From assembly GCF_038246755.1 (NCBI RefSeq), contig NZ_CP134706.1:186001-250000 (forward strand): a stretch of 64,000 nt of DNA, given 5' to 3'. The stretch comes from Micromonospora sp. FIMYZ51. Lineage in GTDB: Bacteria; Actinomycetota; Actinomycetes; Mycobacteriales; Micromonosporaceae. Position 1 is the first letter of the stretch; each line of letters begins with the position of its first letter. Below the pieces are notes generated by a model that saw only the letters and a program-made list of their open reading frames with translations, was not told where the DNA came from and ran no database searches. Made by a program: the position numbers and the translations under genes. This document shows positions 17,855 through 25,860 of this stretch, piece after piece.

Positions 17855-18597
17855 GCGCCGGGCTGCGGGTCGAGGAGCGCGCGGACCGGCTGGTGGTCAC
17901 CCTGGACCGGCCGGAGAAGCGCAACGCCATCGACGCCGACCTGATCGCCGCGCTGCACGAGGTCTGCGCCGAGTTGGAAGCCCGCCCCCGGATGCTGCTG
18001 CTGACCGGGGGCACCGACGGGATCTTCGCCGGTGGGGCGGACATCGGTCAGCTGCGCGAGCGGGGCCGGCTGGACGCGCTCGCGGCGATCAACCTGGCTG
18101 CCTTCGCCCGGATCCGGGCACTGCCGATGCCGACCGTGGCGGCGATCGACGGTCCGGCGTTGGGTGGTGGCGCCGAACTGGCGTACGCCTGTGACTTGCG
18201 GGTGTGCACCCAGCGGGCGGTTTTCGGGCAGCCGGAGGTACGACTGGGCATCCTGGCCGGCGCCGGGGCGACCCACCGGCTGCCGGCGCTGGTCGGCGAG
18301 GCCCGCGCCAAGGAGTTGCTCTTCACCGGGCGGCGGGTGGACGCCGCCGAGGCGTTGCGGATCGGCCTGGTGAACAGCGTGGTGGCGACACCGGAGGCGC
18401 TGCTGCCGGCGGCCCACGAGTTGATCGACGAGATGGCCAAGGGCTCGGCGTTGGCGCTGCGGTTGACCAAGCTCGCGGTCGACGCCCCGCCCGCCGCCCA
18501 CCCGCAGCTGGATCTGGTCAGCCAGGCGGTGCTCTTCGAGGACGAGGAGAAGCGGCAACGGATGACGGATTTCCTCGAGCGGCGGCGCGGTCGCTGA
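17851..18597 (+). CDS. Enoyl-CoA hydratase/isomerase family protein
   Basis: The 248-aa crotonase-fold protein overlaps the preceding dehydrogenase by 4 nt. It shows the CoA-binding and oxyanion-hole segments [21 protein letters not shown] (oxyanion-hole loop) and [20 protein letters not shown], then [21 protein letters not shown]. The position of the second hydratase glutamate is occupied in PEVRLGI, but without alignment I cannot separate hydratase from isomerase activity. With its partner it would perform consecutive beta-oxidation steps. Confidence 0.9.
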   Translation: MSAGLRVEERADRLVVTLDRPEKRNAIDADLIAALHEVCAELEARPRMLLLTGGTDGIFAGGADIGQLRERGRLDALAAINLAAFARIRALPMPTVAAIDGPALGGGAELAYACDLRVCTQRAVFGQPEVRLGILAGAGATHRLPALVGEARAKELLFTGRRVDAAEALRIGLVNSVVATPEALLPAAHELIDEMAKGSALALRLTKLAVDAPPAAHPQLDLVSQAVLFEDEEKRQRMTDFLERRRGR

Positions 18598-18610
18598 GGG
18601 GACCGCAGAG

Positions 18611-18646
18611 CGCGACGGCCGCACCGAAATCGGTGCGGCCGTCGCG
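18611..18646. terminator. Very strong bidirectional hairpin
   Basis: A perfect 16-bp stem, CGCGACGGCCGCACCG (18611-18626) with its complement at 18631-18646, and an AAAT tetraloop, located between convergent genes. Confidence 0.9.
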
Positions 18647-18672
18647 TATTCGGTGATCAGTTGTCCAGCAGG

Positions 18673-20019
18673 TCAGCGCCGGGCCAGTGCCGCCAGGGGT
18701 ACGTTGGCGTCCGCGAGCGCCCGGACCACCGCGGCGGACTCGCCGAAGCCGATGATCAGGACGGCGTCCGCGCCGAACTCCTTGATCTGCTTGGCGCCGT
18801 CGCTGAAGTCGATCGGCGGGGCGTCGGCACCCTCGCCCGGCTCGTAGCTGAGCAGCCGTACCTTGTCGCCGCCGAAACCGGCCCGCTCCAGCTCGGAGCG
18901 GACGACGTCCTGGAGCCCTTCACCGTAGGAGTCCTTACGCGCCACGATGGCAATCTTCTGCGGCCCGTCCCGAAGGATGACGTCGGCAAGCGCCCGGCCC
19001 TGGAGGCTGTCCGGCGGGGCGGTGCGGAAGTAGAGGCCGTTGTCCTCCGCGTCGGTCAGGGTCGCCGCGGTGTTGGAGGGGGAGAAGAGGATCCGCCCCG
19101 CCTTGACCACGTCCTCCAGCACGGCGGCGGAGATCCCGGAGCCACCGGCACCGATGATCACGTGCACGCCGCCGTCGAGGTGACGGGCCACGGTCGCCTT
19201 GGCGACCTCGGGGTTGGTCCCGTCGTCGCCGTCGATCCAGACCACGTCCTCGCCGAGCACCCCACCGGCCTTGTTGATCTCCTGGATGGCCAGCGCCACC
19301 CCGGCGGCCAACGGCGGATAGGCAAGCGCCAGGTCACCTGTCTTCGGTAGCAGCCCGCCGAGGACGAGTGGGGCATCCCCATCGCCGGTCGGGTCGCCAG
19401 CCCGCGGCGGGGCCTTGGCGCTCGCCGCCGACTCGTCGCCCGCGCCGACGAACTCCGTCTTGGCGTCGTTGAGCCGCTCGCCGTCGAAGTGCAGCGTCGC
19501 GTAGCTCGCGGTGGCCGGCTCGCCGGCGTCGGTGAAGCCCGCCCGGGTGATCGAGACGCTGCGGTACTCGATGTCCTCGCCGTCGCGGGCCAGCCGCAGA
19601 CACTGGGCCGGAGTGCCGCAGCGGGTGCCCTCGTTGGTGACGCCGATGATCTGCTTGGCGATCGCCGCCGGATCGGTGGTGCCGGCGACCTCCGCCGCGA
19701 GGGCGCTGATCACCACCGCGTCGTACGCCTCGGCGGCGTACAGGAAACCGTCCAACTGCGGATCGACGGTCCGTAGCCGCTTCTTGAAATCCTCCGGCAG
19801 CGGCGTGAGGGGAGTGGTGCCCTTCATGCCGTCCACCAGGCTGGCGCGATCCCCCAGCTCGTCCGGGTACGAGTTCGACATGTTGCCGTCGGTGCCGTAG
19901 AGGCGCACCTGTTGGGTGGTCGCCTCCTCGGGCTGGTCATCCCCGCAGGCGCTGGTGGCGAGCAGGAGCGCTGCGCAGGCGACCAGAGCGGCCGTCCGCG
20001 AGCCGCGTGACATGTGCAT
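18673..20019 (-). CDS. Substrate-binding lipoprotein of branched-chain amino acid type with circularly permuted halves
   Basis: The 448-aa product starts with a lipoprotein signal (AALVACAALLLATSAC). Residues about 38-190 (LYGTDGNMSNSYPDELG, FLYAAEAYDAVVISALAAE, then an RCGTPAQC pair) look like the second half of a LivJ/Peripla_BP_6 protein. Residues about 215-448 (LVLGGLLPKTGDLALAYPPL, NKAGGVLGEDV, FSPSNTAATLTD, LYFRTAPPDSLQGRAL, VLIIGFGESAAVVRALADA) look like the first half. The usual order is the reverse. A linker rich in Ala/Pro/Gly joins them. No permease or ATPase genes are nearby. The start has GGAAGGA upstream. Confidence 0.85.
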   Translation of the reverse strand: MHMSRGSRTAALVACAALLLATSACGDDQPEEATTQQVRLYGTDGNMSNSYPDELGDRASLVDGMKGTTPLTPLPEDFKKRLRTVDPQLDGFLYAAEAYDAVVISALAAEVAGTTDPAAIAKQIIGVTNEGTRCGTPAQCLRLARDGEDIEYRSVSITRAGFTDAGEPATASYATLHFDGERLNDAKTEFVGAGDESAASAKAPPRAGDPTGDGDAPLVLGGLLPKTGDLALAYPPLAAGVALAIQEINKAGGVLGEDVVWIDGDDGTNPEVAKATVARHLDGGVHVIIGAGGSGISAAVLEDVVKAGRILFSPSNTAATLTDAEDNGLYFRTAPPDSLQGRALADVILRDGPQKIAIVARKDSYGEGLQDVVRSELERAGFGGDKVRLLSYEPGEGADAPPIDFSDGAKQIKEFGADAVLIIGFGESAAVVRALADANVPLAALARR

Positions 20020-20160
20020 CGTCGTCCTTCCTCGGGCGAAGGTCCGCTGCGCAGACTAGCGTGCCGCGCCGGTCAACGGGACCATGGAGGCCCGGCTATC
20101 CGCAGGTCGCCTCCGATATGCACGGAGAGTAATCATAGGTCGCTTCTTGACGGGCACCCC

Positions 20161-20166
20161 TACTGT
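20161..20166 (+). promoter_or_regulatory. -10-like hexamer TACTGT, leaderless start at 20174
   Basis: TACTGT, 7 nt, then GTG. There is no Shine-Dalgarno in between. Confidence 0.4.
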
Positions 20167-20173
20167 GCGGTGG

Positions 20174-20563
20174 GTGACCGACTCGCCACAGCAGACGAAC
20201 GACGACGCCGCCGCCATCCTGCGCTCGGCGCTCGATGGGGACTCCGAGGCCGTGGCGGGGACCTTCGGCGACGTGGTCCATCGGGACGGCCTCTCCGGGG
20301 TGTACGACGTGGCGTGGAGCCTGGCCGCGACGATGGTCGGCGATCCGGTGCCGCCGGGCGCCTGCGCCCTCGACTTCCCCGGCATCGACCAGGCCCGGTA
20401 CGACGCCCGGTGGGTGGCCCGCTTCGTCAGCGCGTACGCCAACTCGGACCTCGACACCGCCCAGGCGCTGTTCGGTGCGGCGGCGGAGGACGGCCTGTTG
20501 CCGGAGTGCCTGCTCACCCTCGCCGGTTCGACCGTGGCCACGCTGCGGCACCGGGCCAGCTGA
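20174..20563 (+). CDS. Hypothetical protein, 129 aa
   Basis: The GTG at 20174 is preferred over upstream in-frame codons because a TACTGT hexamer lies 7 nt before it. The product is acidic and Ala-rich, with no signal or membrane segment: TDSPQQTNDDAAAILRSALD at the N terminus, then WSLAATMVGDPVPPGACALD and WVARFVSAYANSDLDTAQAL. It looks helical throughout. I do not recognise the family. Confidence 0.6.
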   Translation: MTDSPQQTNDDAAAILRSALDGDSEAVAGTFGDVVHRDGLSGVYDVAWSLAATMVGDPVPPGACALDFPGIDQARYDARWVARFVSAYANSDLDTAQALFGAAAEDGLLPECLLTLAGSTVATLRHRAS

Positions 20564-20622
20564 GTGCCGCCCCGGTGTGCCCCACACAGCTTGCCGGTGG
20601 CCGGCACCGACGGTGAGTCGGA

Positions 20623-21135
20623 TCACGCCCGGCGGTCGGCCAGCGTGGTGGCGAAGCGGGACAACAGCTCGTGCCAGCCGGCGGTCAACGCCTCGCGGTA
20701 GCCTTCCGCCGCCTCGCCATGCCGGTCGAAGTGCCGGTGCGTGACCTCGATGAGGGTGGCATCCCCTTCGGGAGTGAAGAGCACCTCGACCTCGCTGGCC
20801 CGCGCGGGGTCGGGCACCGGCGCGCGGTCCGCGCCGATCTGCCAGGTGAAGACGAGCCGGCGGGGCGGGTCCCAGGTGAGTACCCGACCCCAGTCGTTGC
20901 GGAATCCGTAGGGGCCGATCTCGTAGAGCATCCCACCGGCCCGGGGCTCCATCCCCAGCTCGGCGAGCACGCCCGGCCCGGACCAGGTGTATTCCGTCAC
21001 CCACCAGTCGGCGAGGTTGCCGGTGAACACCTCGTACGCCCGGTCGGCGGAGCTGGGAACCAGCAGGGTGCTGCGGAGCGCGAACCGGTCATGGTCCTGC
21101 CTGATGTCGGTCGCATCGGCCATCCCGTGTCCCAT
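20623..21135 (-). CDS. SRPBCC / AHSA1-type ligand-binding domain protein
   Basis: START-like helix-grip protein of about 170 aa. STLLVPSSADRAYEVFTGNLADWW at the N terminus, an RLVFTWQIGADRAP strand, EVEVLFTPEGDATLIEVTHRHF and a C-terminal helix with GWHELLSRFA follow the usual order of Aha1-domain stand-alone proteins. Start is ambiguous between ATG 21135 and ATG 21123; 21135 has a TATGGT hexamer 8 nt upstream. The ligand is unknown. Members of this family often act as stress or toxin-related small-molecule binders. Confidence 0.8.
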   Translation of the reverse strand: MGHGMADATDIRQDHDRFALRSTLLVPSSADRAYEVFTGNLADWWVTEYTWSGPGVLAELGMEPRAGGMLYEIGPYGFRNDWGRVLTWDPPRRLVFTWQIGADRAPVPDPARASEVEVLFTPEGDATLIEVTHRHFDRHGEAAEGYREALTAGWHELLSRFATTLADRRA

Positions 21136-21263
21136 AGGCCCGGACCATACCGGCTCATGCCCGGATGCGCAGCTGAGCCGATGCCCGTCCAATCGGCAAA
21201 AAGAGCTAGCGCCGACCGGCGTTTCCGCTGGTCGGCGCTGCTATAGCCCGGCGAAAGGCTAGG

Positions 21264-21337
21264 TGGCCAGGGGCGGGGTCGAACCGCCGACCTTCCGATT
21301 TTCAGTCGGACGCTCGTACCAACTGAGCTACCTGGCC
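21264..21337 (-). tRNA. tRNA-Phe (GAA)
   Basis: A 74-nt cloverleaf on the minus strand. The acceptor GGCCAGG pairs with CCTGGCC. The anticodon stem TCCGA/TCGGA encloses loop CTGAAAA with anticodon GAA. CCA is not encoded. Confidence 0.95.
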
Positions 21338-21439
21338 GTGGTGCTCGGCTCATGCTACCCGGCGGGCGGGATCACCGCCGCACCGGTCACATTCCCCGAT
21401 ACGCGGAACGCCGCGCATGGTGCGCGGCGTCAGCGCTTG

Positions 21440-21513
21440 CGGTCCTGACGGGACTTGAACCCGCGACCTCCGCCTTGACAGGGCGGCGAGCACTCCAACT
21501 GCTCCACAGGACC
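21440..21513 (-). tRNA. tRNA-Asp (GTC)
   Basis: A 74-nt cloverleaf on the minus strand. The acceptor GGTCCTG pairs with CAGGACC. The anticodon stem CCGCC/GGCGG encloses loop CTGTCAA with anticodon GTC. Confidence 0.95.
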
Positions 21514-21546
21514 TAGCTCTTGTTGCATCCGGCCGAAGCCGGACCG

Positions 21547-21619
21547 TGCCCCCAACGGGATTCGAACCCGTGCTACCGCCTTGAAAGGGCGGCGTCCTGG
21601 GCCGCTAGACGATGAGGGC
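21547..21619 (-). tRNA. tRNA-Glu (TTC)
   Basis: A 73-nt cloverleaf on the minus strand. The acceptor GCCCTCA pairs with TGGGGGC including one T-G wobble. The anticodon stem CCGCC/GGCGG encloses loop CTTTCAA with anticodon TTC. It heads a Glu-Asp-Phe cluster with 33-bp and 102-bp spacers. Confidence 0.95.
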
Positions 21620-21774
21620 GGCCCCGCCATCATTGCACACTCGCAACGTTGTGCGGACTTGCTCCCATCCGGCCCCGCCGGAGGCTTGGAAAGCATACGT
21701 GACGTCTAACCGGACGACCAAACCGGTATGGCCGCAGCCACAACTGCTCGAAAAACCGCAGCTCAGAAGGGGGG

Positions 21775-22560
21775 TCAGCGGAGGGCCGCCACGCCGTGGT
21801 CGCGCTTGAGGGCGGCGATCAGCCGGGGACAGGCGGCGAGCGTGGCGGCCCGGTCGCCGCCGCCGTCGTGCAGCAGCACGACCCCGCCGGGCTTGGCGGA
21901 GCGCTTCACCCGCTTCTCGATCGTGGCGGCGGTCGGCTTGGCCCAGTCCTTCGGGTCGACCGTCCAGTGCAGCGACCGCATGCCGAGCTTCCGGGCGACC
22001 TTCACCACCTCCGCGGTCCACCGGCCGCCGGGCTGCCGGTAGAACGGCACCTCCGCGTCAGGCACCGCCCGCCGGATCTCCTTGTTCGTGCGAACCAGAT
22101 CGGCGCGGATCTCGGCGATCGGCCGCCGGGCCAGGTCGAGGTCGTGGTTCCAGCTGTGGTTGCAGAGCTGGTGCCCCTCCCGGACGATCCGGCGGACCAG
22201 TTCGGGGTGCTTGCGGACCTGGACACCCACCACGCAGAAGGTGGCGGTGACATCGGCCTTCTTCAGCCGGTCCAGCACCTTGGGGGTCCACGCCGGGTCC
22301 GGACCGTCGTCGAAGGTGAGGGCCACCTCCGGTGCCCCGGAGGTACGGACCAGACCGGCCGGCAGCTTGGCCGGCAGCGCCCGCAGTGGCGGCTTTGGTG
22401 GTTTGCTGCGGGCCGGGGTCGGCGCGGCTGCGGATGGCAGGGCGGCTGAGGGTGGCGGGCTCGACGGGCTGCCGGCTTCGGGCGAGCTTCCGCCGCCGCA
22501 GCCGGTCACCAGCAGGACGACCAGACCGGTGACGCAGGCGAGCAGAGCACGATGACGCAT
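21775..22560 (-). CDS. Polysaccharide deacetylase (NodB domain) lipoprotein
   Basis: The 261-aa product starts with a lipobox signal (LLACVTGLVVLLVTGC), then a Ser/Pro/Ala-rich spacer. The NodB-fold motifs follow in order: TFDDGPD (metal-binding Asp pair), HSWNH (metal His pair), RQPGG (active-site Arg region) and LLHDGGG near the end. It should act outside the membrane on peptidoglycan or another N-acetylated glycan, dependent on a divalent metal. The Asp-His-His triad looks complete, so it is probably active. The ATG has GGGAG upstream. The 26-bp tandem repeats lie in its upstream region. Confidence 0.9.
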   Translation of the reverse strand: MRHRALLACVTGLVVLLVTGCGGGSSPEAGSPSSPPPSAALPSAAAPTPARSKPPKPPLRALPAKLPAGLVRTSGAPEVALTFDDGPDPAWTPKVLDRLKKADVTATFCVVGVQVRKHPELVRRIVREGHQLCNHSWNHDLDLARRPIAEIRADLVRTNKEIRRAVPDAEVPFYRQPGGRWTAEVVKVARKLGMRSLHWTVDPKDWAKPTAATIEKRVKRSAKPGGVVLLHDGGGDRAATLAACPRLIAALKRDHGVAALR

Positions 22561-22647
22561 CGTTCGCTCCCGAGGGGGATCGGGGTACGCGGACCCCCGA
22601 CGCTAGTTCACCCGATTTCGGGGCATCGACGGCGGGTCAACCGGCCA

Positions 22648-22777
22648 GCGCCCTCCGTACCCCACCGGTTCGAGCGCCCTCCGTACTCCGCCGGTTCGAG
22701 CGCCCTCCGTACTCCGCCGGTTCGAGCGCCCTCGGGTACCCCGCCGGTTCGAGCGCCCTCCGTACTCCGCCGGTTCA
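22648..22777. repeat. Five tandem copies of a 26-bp unit
   Basis: Units start at 22648, 22674, 22700, 22726 (27 bp variant) and 22753, each opening with GCGCCCTC and closing with CCGGTTCGA. The last unit overlaps the stop codon of the merR gene; the first lies about 88 bp upstream of the deacetylase start. All five are head-to-tail with no spacers. Confidence 0.9.
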
Positions 22778-23722
22778 GGAGACGGCGGCGCGGTCCAGCG
22801 AGTCGCGGATGGCGACGGCGAGCGAGAGCGCCTCGGCCAGGTCGACCGGGCGGACCACCCCGGCGGGCAGGGAGTCGGCCTGCCATCCGGGCCCACCGGC
22901 GAGCACCAGGAGCGGGCGGCGCGGTGCGGTGAGCAGGGCGGTGAGCTGGCTCGCGTCGGCGGTGAGCCGGAGGTGCGACCAGACCACCACGGCGGCCGGT
23001 CCGGTCCGGTCGATCGCGTCCAGCAGGGCGCTCACCGGCACCCGGGCACCGAGCATCCGATGGCTGACGCCGGCCTCGGCGAGGGCGGCGGCCAACGCCT
23101 CCAGCGGCAGGCTGTGCTGTTCCTCGTCGGCGCAGGAGAGCAGGATGCGGGGCGGCCCAGGGAGTGCCGGACGGGCCGCCACGACGGCCGCGAACGCCGC
23201 CGAGACGCACCGGGAGAAGAGGTGCTCGACCTCGATCAGCGCGTCGGTGGCGGCGTGCCGCTCGCCGATGCCGACGAGGATCGGGCGGAGCAGTCGGTCC
23301 CAGGTGTGGACGACCCCGTCGGTCGCGATGGCCCGGCTGACCGTTTCGCTGATCGCCACCGCGTCCATCCGCATCGCGGCGCGGGCCAGACCGCGCGCCG
23401 CCGGGCCGGCGCGGCCGACCGGGATGGTCGTGCCACCGCCGACGCGGGTGCTACTCGACCTGGCCAGGACGGTTGCGCTGTCGGGCACCGGGCCGGGTGC
23501 CCGCCGCGCCCAGCGCGCCGCCTCGGCCGGGCTGACCCCGTCGGCGGTGAGCCGACGCATGATCTCCAGCCGAACCAGGTCGGTGGGGGTGTAGCGCCGA
23601 TGGTGTCCCGGGACGTGCTGGCTGGGCCCGAGGCCGTACCGCTGGTGCCAGGTACGCAGCGTGGTCACGGCCACGCCCAGTCGGCGGGCGACCGCCCCGG
23701 CGCTCAACGCCTCATCGGCCAC
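22775..23722 (-). CDS. MerR-family regulator with cobalamin-binding-like domain (CarH/LitR-like)
   Basis: The GTG at 23722 overlaps the idi stop by 11 nt, implying coupled translation, and gives 315 aa. The N terminus is a MerR wHTH (SAGAVARRLGVAVTTLRTWHQRYGL, then GHHRRYTPTDLVRLEIMRRL). A helical bundle and a B12-binding-like Rossmann domain follow (ILLSCADEEQHSLPLEALAAAL ... VVVWSHLR ... LVLAGGPGW cut here into parts). The axial-ligand histidine seems kept in EEQH. In the bundle the Wx9EH signature reads H-x9-EH, so the Trp that caps the upper B12 ligand is replaced. Its place in a carotenoid operon suggests light-dependent repression, as in CarH/LitR. Confidence 0.8.
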   Translation of the reverse strand: MADEALSAGAVARRLGVAVTTLRTWHQRYGLGPSQHVPGHHRRYTPTDLVRLEIMRRLTADGVSPAEAARWARRAPGPVPDSATVLARSSSTRVGGGTTIPVGRAGPAARGLARAAMRMDAVAISETVSRAIATDGVVHTWDRLLRPILVGIGERHAATDALIEVEHLFSRCVSAAFAAVVAARPALPGPPRILLSCADEEQHSLPLEALAAALAEAGVSHRMLGARVPVSALLDAIDRTGPAAVVVWSHLRLTADASQLTALLTAPRRPLLVLAGGPGWQADSLPAGVVRPVDLAEALSLAVAIRDSLDRAAVS

Positions 23723-24350
23723 CCGACCGCTCCGACGAGTCGCCGGCCGGCTGCGAAGGGTGCAGCAGCCGATCCAGCACACCGCCCAGCCAGGGCGCGT
23801 ACGTGTCGGGGTCGTCGACCACCTCGGCGGCCAGCGTCGCCGGGTCGACCCAGCGCAGCTCGGCGACCTCTGCCGGGTCGGGGCGCAGCGGGCTGTCCGG
23901 CCGGAACTCACCCCGCAGCACATGGTCGTACTCCACCTCGACCCGTCCGGTGGCCGGGTCCTCGGCCCGGTAGACGTAGGCCCCGACCTCGGTGAGCGGT
24001 ACCGGGCCGGCGCCCAACTCCTCCGCCAGCCGCCGGTTGGCGGCCTCGGCCAGGGCCTCACCCGGCTGGGGGTGGCCGCAGCACGAGTTGGCCCAGCGCA
24101 GCGGGAAGCGGGTCTTGACCGCAGCACGGCGCTGGAGCAGCACCCGGCCGTCCGGCGCGACCAACAACACCGAGAAGGCGCGATGCAGCCGACCTGGTGG
24201 TCGGTGGGCGGCAGCGACGGTGGTCTCGCCGACCGGCCGACCGCCGTCGTCGACCAGCTCGACCAGGTGACCCTCCCGGGACGGTGGCATCAGTGCCGTC
24301 CTCCGTTCGCGACTTAGGTGCTCCGCTGTGCTGGGGCTGTCGGTGCTCAC
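23712..24350 (-). CDS. idi: Isopentenyl-diphosphate delta-isomerase, type I
   Basis: Interconverts IPP and DMAPP to feed GGPP synthesis. The GTG start overlaps the crtI stop (GTGA). The 212-aa Nudix-fold product shows the catalytic cysteine region RWANSCCGHPQPGE, the RRLAEELG part of the Nudix-like helix and the glutamate-bearing VEVEYDHVLRGEF. An internal ATG (MPPSREGHLVELV) is a possible alternative start because the first 20 residues are unconserved. It is third in the leftward crtE-crtI-idi-merR operon. Confidence 0.92.
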   Translation of the reverse strand: MSTDSPSTAEHLSRERRTALMPPSREGHLVELVDDGGRPVGETTVAAAHRPPGRLHRAFSVLLVAPDGRVLLQRRAAVKTRFPLRWANSCCGHPQPGEALAEAANRRLAEELGAGPVPLTEVGAYVYRAEDPATGRVEVEYDHVLRGEFRPDSPLRPDPAEVAELRWVDPATLAAEVVDDPDTYAPWLGGVLDRLLHPSQPAGDSSERSGGR

Positions 24351-25828
24351 GGGCCGTTTCCGGTCACCCGGCCGGCGGCGAGCTTGCCGGAGATGAGCAC
24401 CATCGGGACGCCGACACCGGGCTGGGTGCCGGAGCCGACGAAGACCACGTTGGGCAATGATCGATGCAGGTTAGACGGTCGGAACGGACCGGTCTGAAAG
24501 AGGGTGTGTGCTGCGGCGAACGGAGTGCCGGCGGCCATGCCCTGCTCCGCCCACTCGGCTGGCGTGACCGCCCGGAGCACCTCGACGCCCGCGCCGAAGC
24601 CGACGTAGCCGCGTTGCTCCAGGGTGGCGACGAGCTGGTCGGTGTAGCGGGCGGTGAGGTCGCCGCGCCAGTCGAACGGCGCCCGGTCGAGGTTGGGCAC
24701 CGGGGCGAGCACGTAGTAGGTGTGCCGGCCGGCGGGGGCCACCGCCGGGTCCGTGCGGCTCGGGTTGGTGACCAGCAGGGACGGGTCGCTCATCAGGTCA
24801 CCGCGCCGGATCACCTCGTCGAACGTGCCCTTCCAGGCTTTCCCGAAGTGGATGTTGTGGTGGGCGATGCGGCGGTATCCCTGGTTCGAGCCGACGTGCA
24901 GGACGACGCAGGACGGCGAGTAGGTCAACCGTCGCGGACGCGACGGCGGAAGCAGGTCGCGGTAGGCCACGGGGAGGTCGGGGTTGAGTACCACCACGTC
25001 CGCCGGGACGAGTTCGCCATCGGCGGTCAGCACCCCGGTTGCCCGGCCGTTCGCGGTCACCACCTGGGTCACCGTGGTGCCGTAGCGGATCTGCACGCCG
25101 TGCTTCTCGGCGGCGCCGGCCAGGCCCCGGGAGACCGCGTGGATGCCGCCGCGCGGGAAGTAGACCCCGGCCACCGAGTCGAGGTACGCGATCACCGCGT
25201 AGATGGCCAGCGCGTCGTGCGGTGCGAGCCCGGCGTACATGGCCTGGAAGGAGAAGATCCGCCGGGTACGCGGGTCCCGGAAGAACTGGTCGATCTTGGT
25301 CTGGAGTCGCCGGAAGGCGCCACCGGCGAGCAGCCGGAGCAGGTTGGCGGTGAGCAGGTCGGTGGGCGCGTCGAGGTTGCGCTCGATGAAGTCGGCCCGC
25401 TCCAGCTGCCACAGCTTCCGGGCGAAGTCCACGAACCGGAGGTAGCCGTCGGCTTCCCGCGGCCCGCAGACCCGGGAGATCTCCGCAGCCATCCGGGTCG
25501 TGTCGGTGAGCACGTCGAGGGTGGACCCGTCCGGGTAGTAGGCCCGGTACGCGGGGTCGAGAGGGACCAGGTCCAGCCAGTCGGTCAACTCCTCACCGAC
25601 CGCACCGAGCGCCTCGGCGATCAGGTCGGGCATGGTGAGCACGGTCGGGCCGGTGTCGAACTCGTAGCCGTCGACGCTGAGCCGACCGGCCCGTCCGCCC
25701 GGCACCGGCTCGCGTTCCAGCACGGTCACCTGCCGTCCGCTGCCGGCCAGGTGCAGCGCACAGGCCAGGCCGCCCAGGCCGGCGCCCACGACCACCACTC
25801 GGTCCGTACGTCCGTCAACGGTTCGCAC
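24347..25828 (-). CDS. crtI: Phytoene desaturase (CrtI family)
   Basis: FAD-dependent desaturase that introduces double bonds into phytoene, typically to lycopene. The GTG at 25828, with AGAGGTGG upstream, is chosen because VRTVDGRTDRVVVVGAG matches the usual actinobacterial N terminus; an ATG at 25864 overlapping the crtE stop would add 12 residues. The 493-aa product has the dinucleotide motif VVVGAGLGGLACALHLA, PGGRAGRL, FDTGPTVLTMP, and the C-terminal FAD signature with GSGTQPGVGVPMVLISGKLA. It is a membrane-associated enzyme. No cyclase or ketolase gene is in the window, so the end product here would be acyclic unless other genes exist elsewhere. Confidence 0.93.
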   Translation of the reverse strand: MRTVDGRTDRVVVVGAGLGGLACALHLAGSGRQVTVLEREPVPGGRAGRLSVDGYEFDTGPTVLTMPDLIAEALGAVGEELTDWLDLVPLDPAYRAYYPDGSTLDVLTDTTRMAAEISRVCGPREADGYLRFVDFARKLWQLERADFIERNLDAPTDLLTANLLRLLAGGAFRRLQTKIDQFFRDPRTRRIFSFQAMYAGLAPHDALAIYAVIAYLDSVAGVYFPRGGIHAVSRGLAGAAEKHGVQIRYGTTVTQVVTANGRATGVLTADGELVPADVVVLNPDLPVAYRDLLPPSRPRRLTYSPSCVVLHVGSNQGYRRIAHHNIHFGKAWKGTFDEVIRRGDLMSDPSLLVTNPSRTDPAVAPAGRHTYYVLAPVPNLDRAPFDWRGDLTARYTDQLVATLEQRGYVGFGAGVEVLRAVTPAEWAEQGMAAGTPFAAAHTLFQTGPFRPSNLHRSLPNVVFVGSGTQPGVGVPMVLISGKLAAGRVTGNGP

Positions 25829-25860
25829 CGACGACCACCTCTCTGCGCGTGGGATCCACA

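Noticed and set aside
22648..22777. Possible CRISPR array from 26-bp repeats
   Set aside because: The units are directly adjacent with no unique spacers and no cas genes are near; it is a simple tandem repeat.
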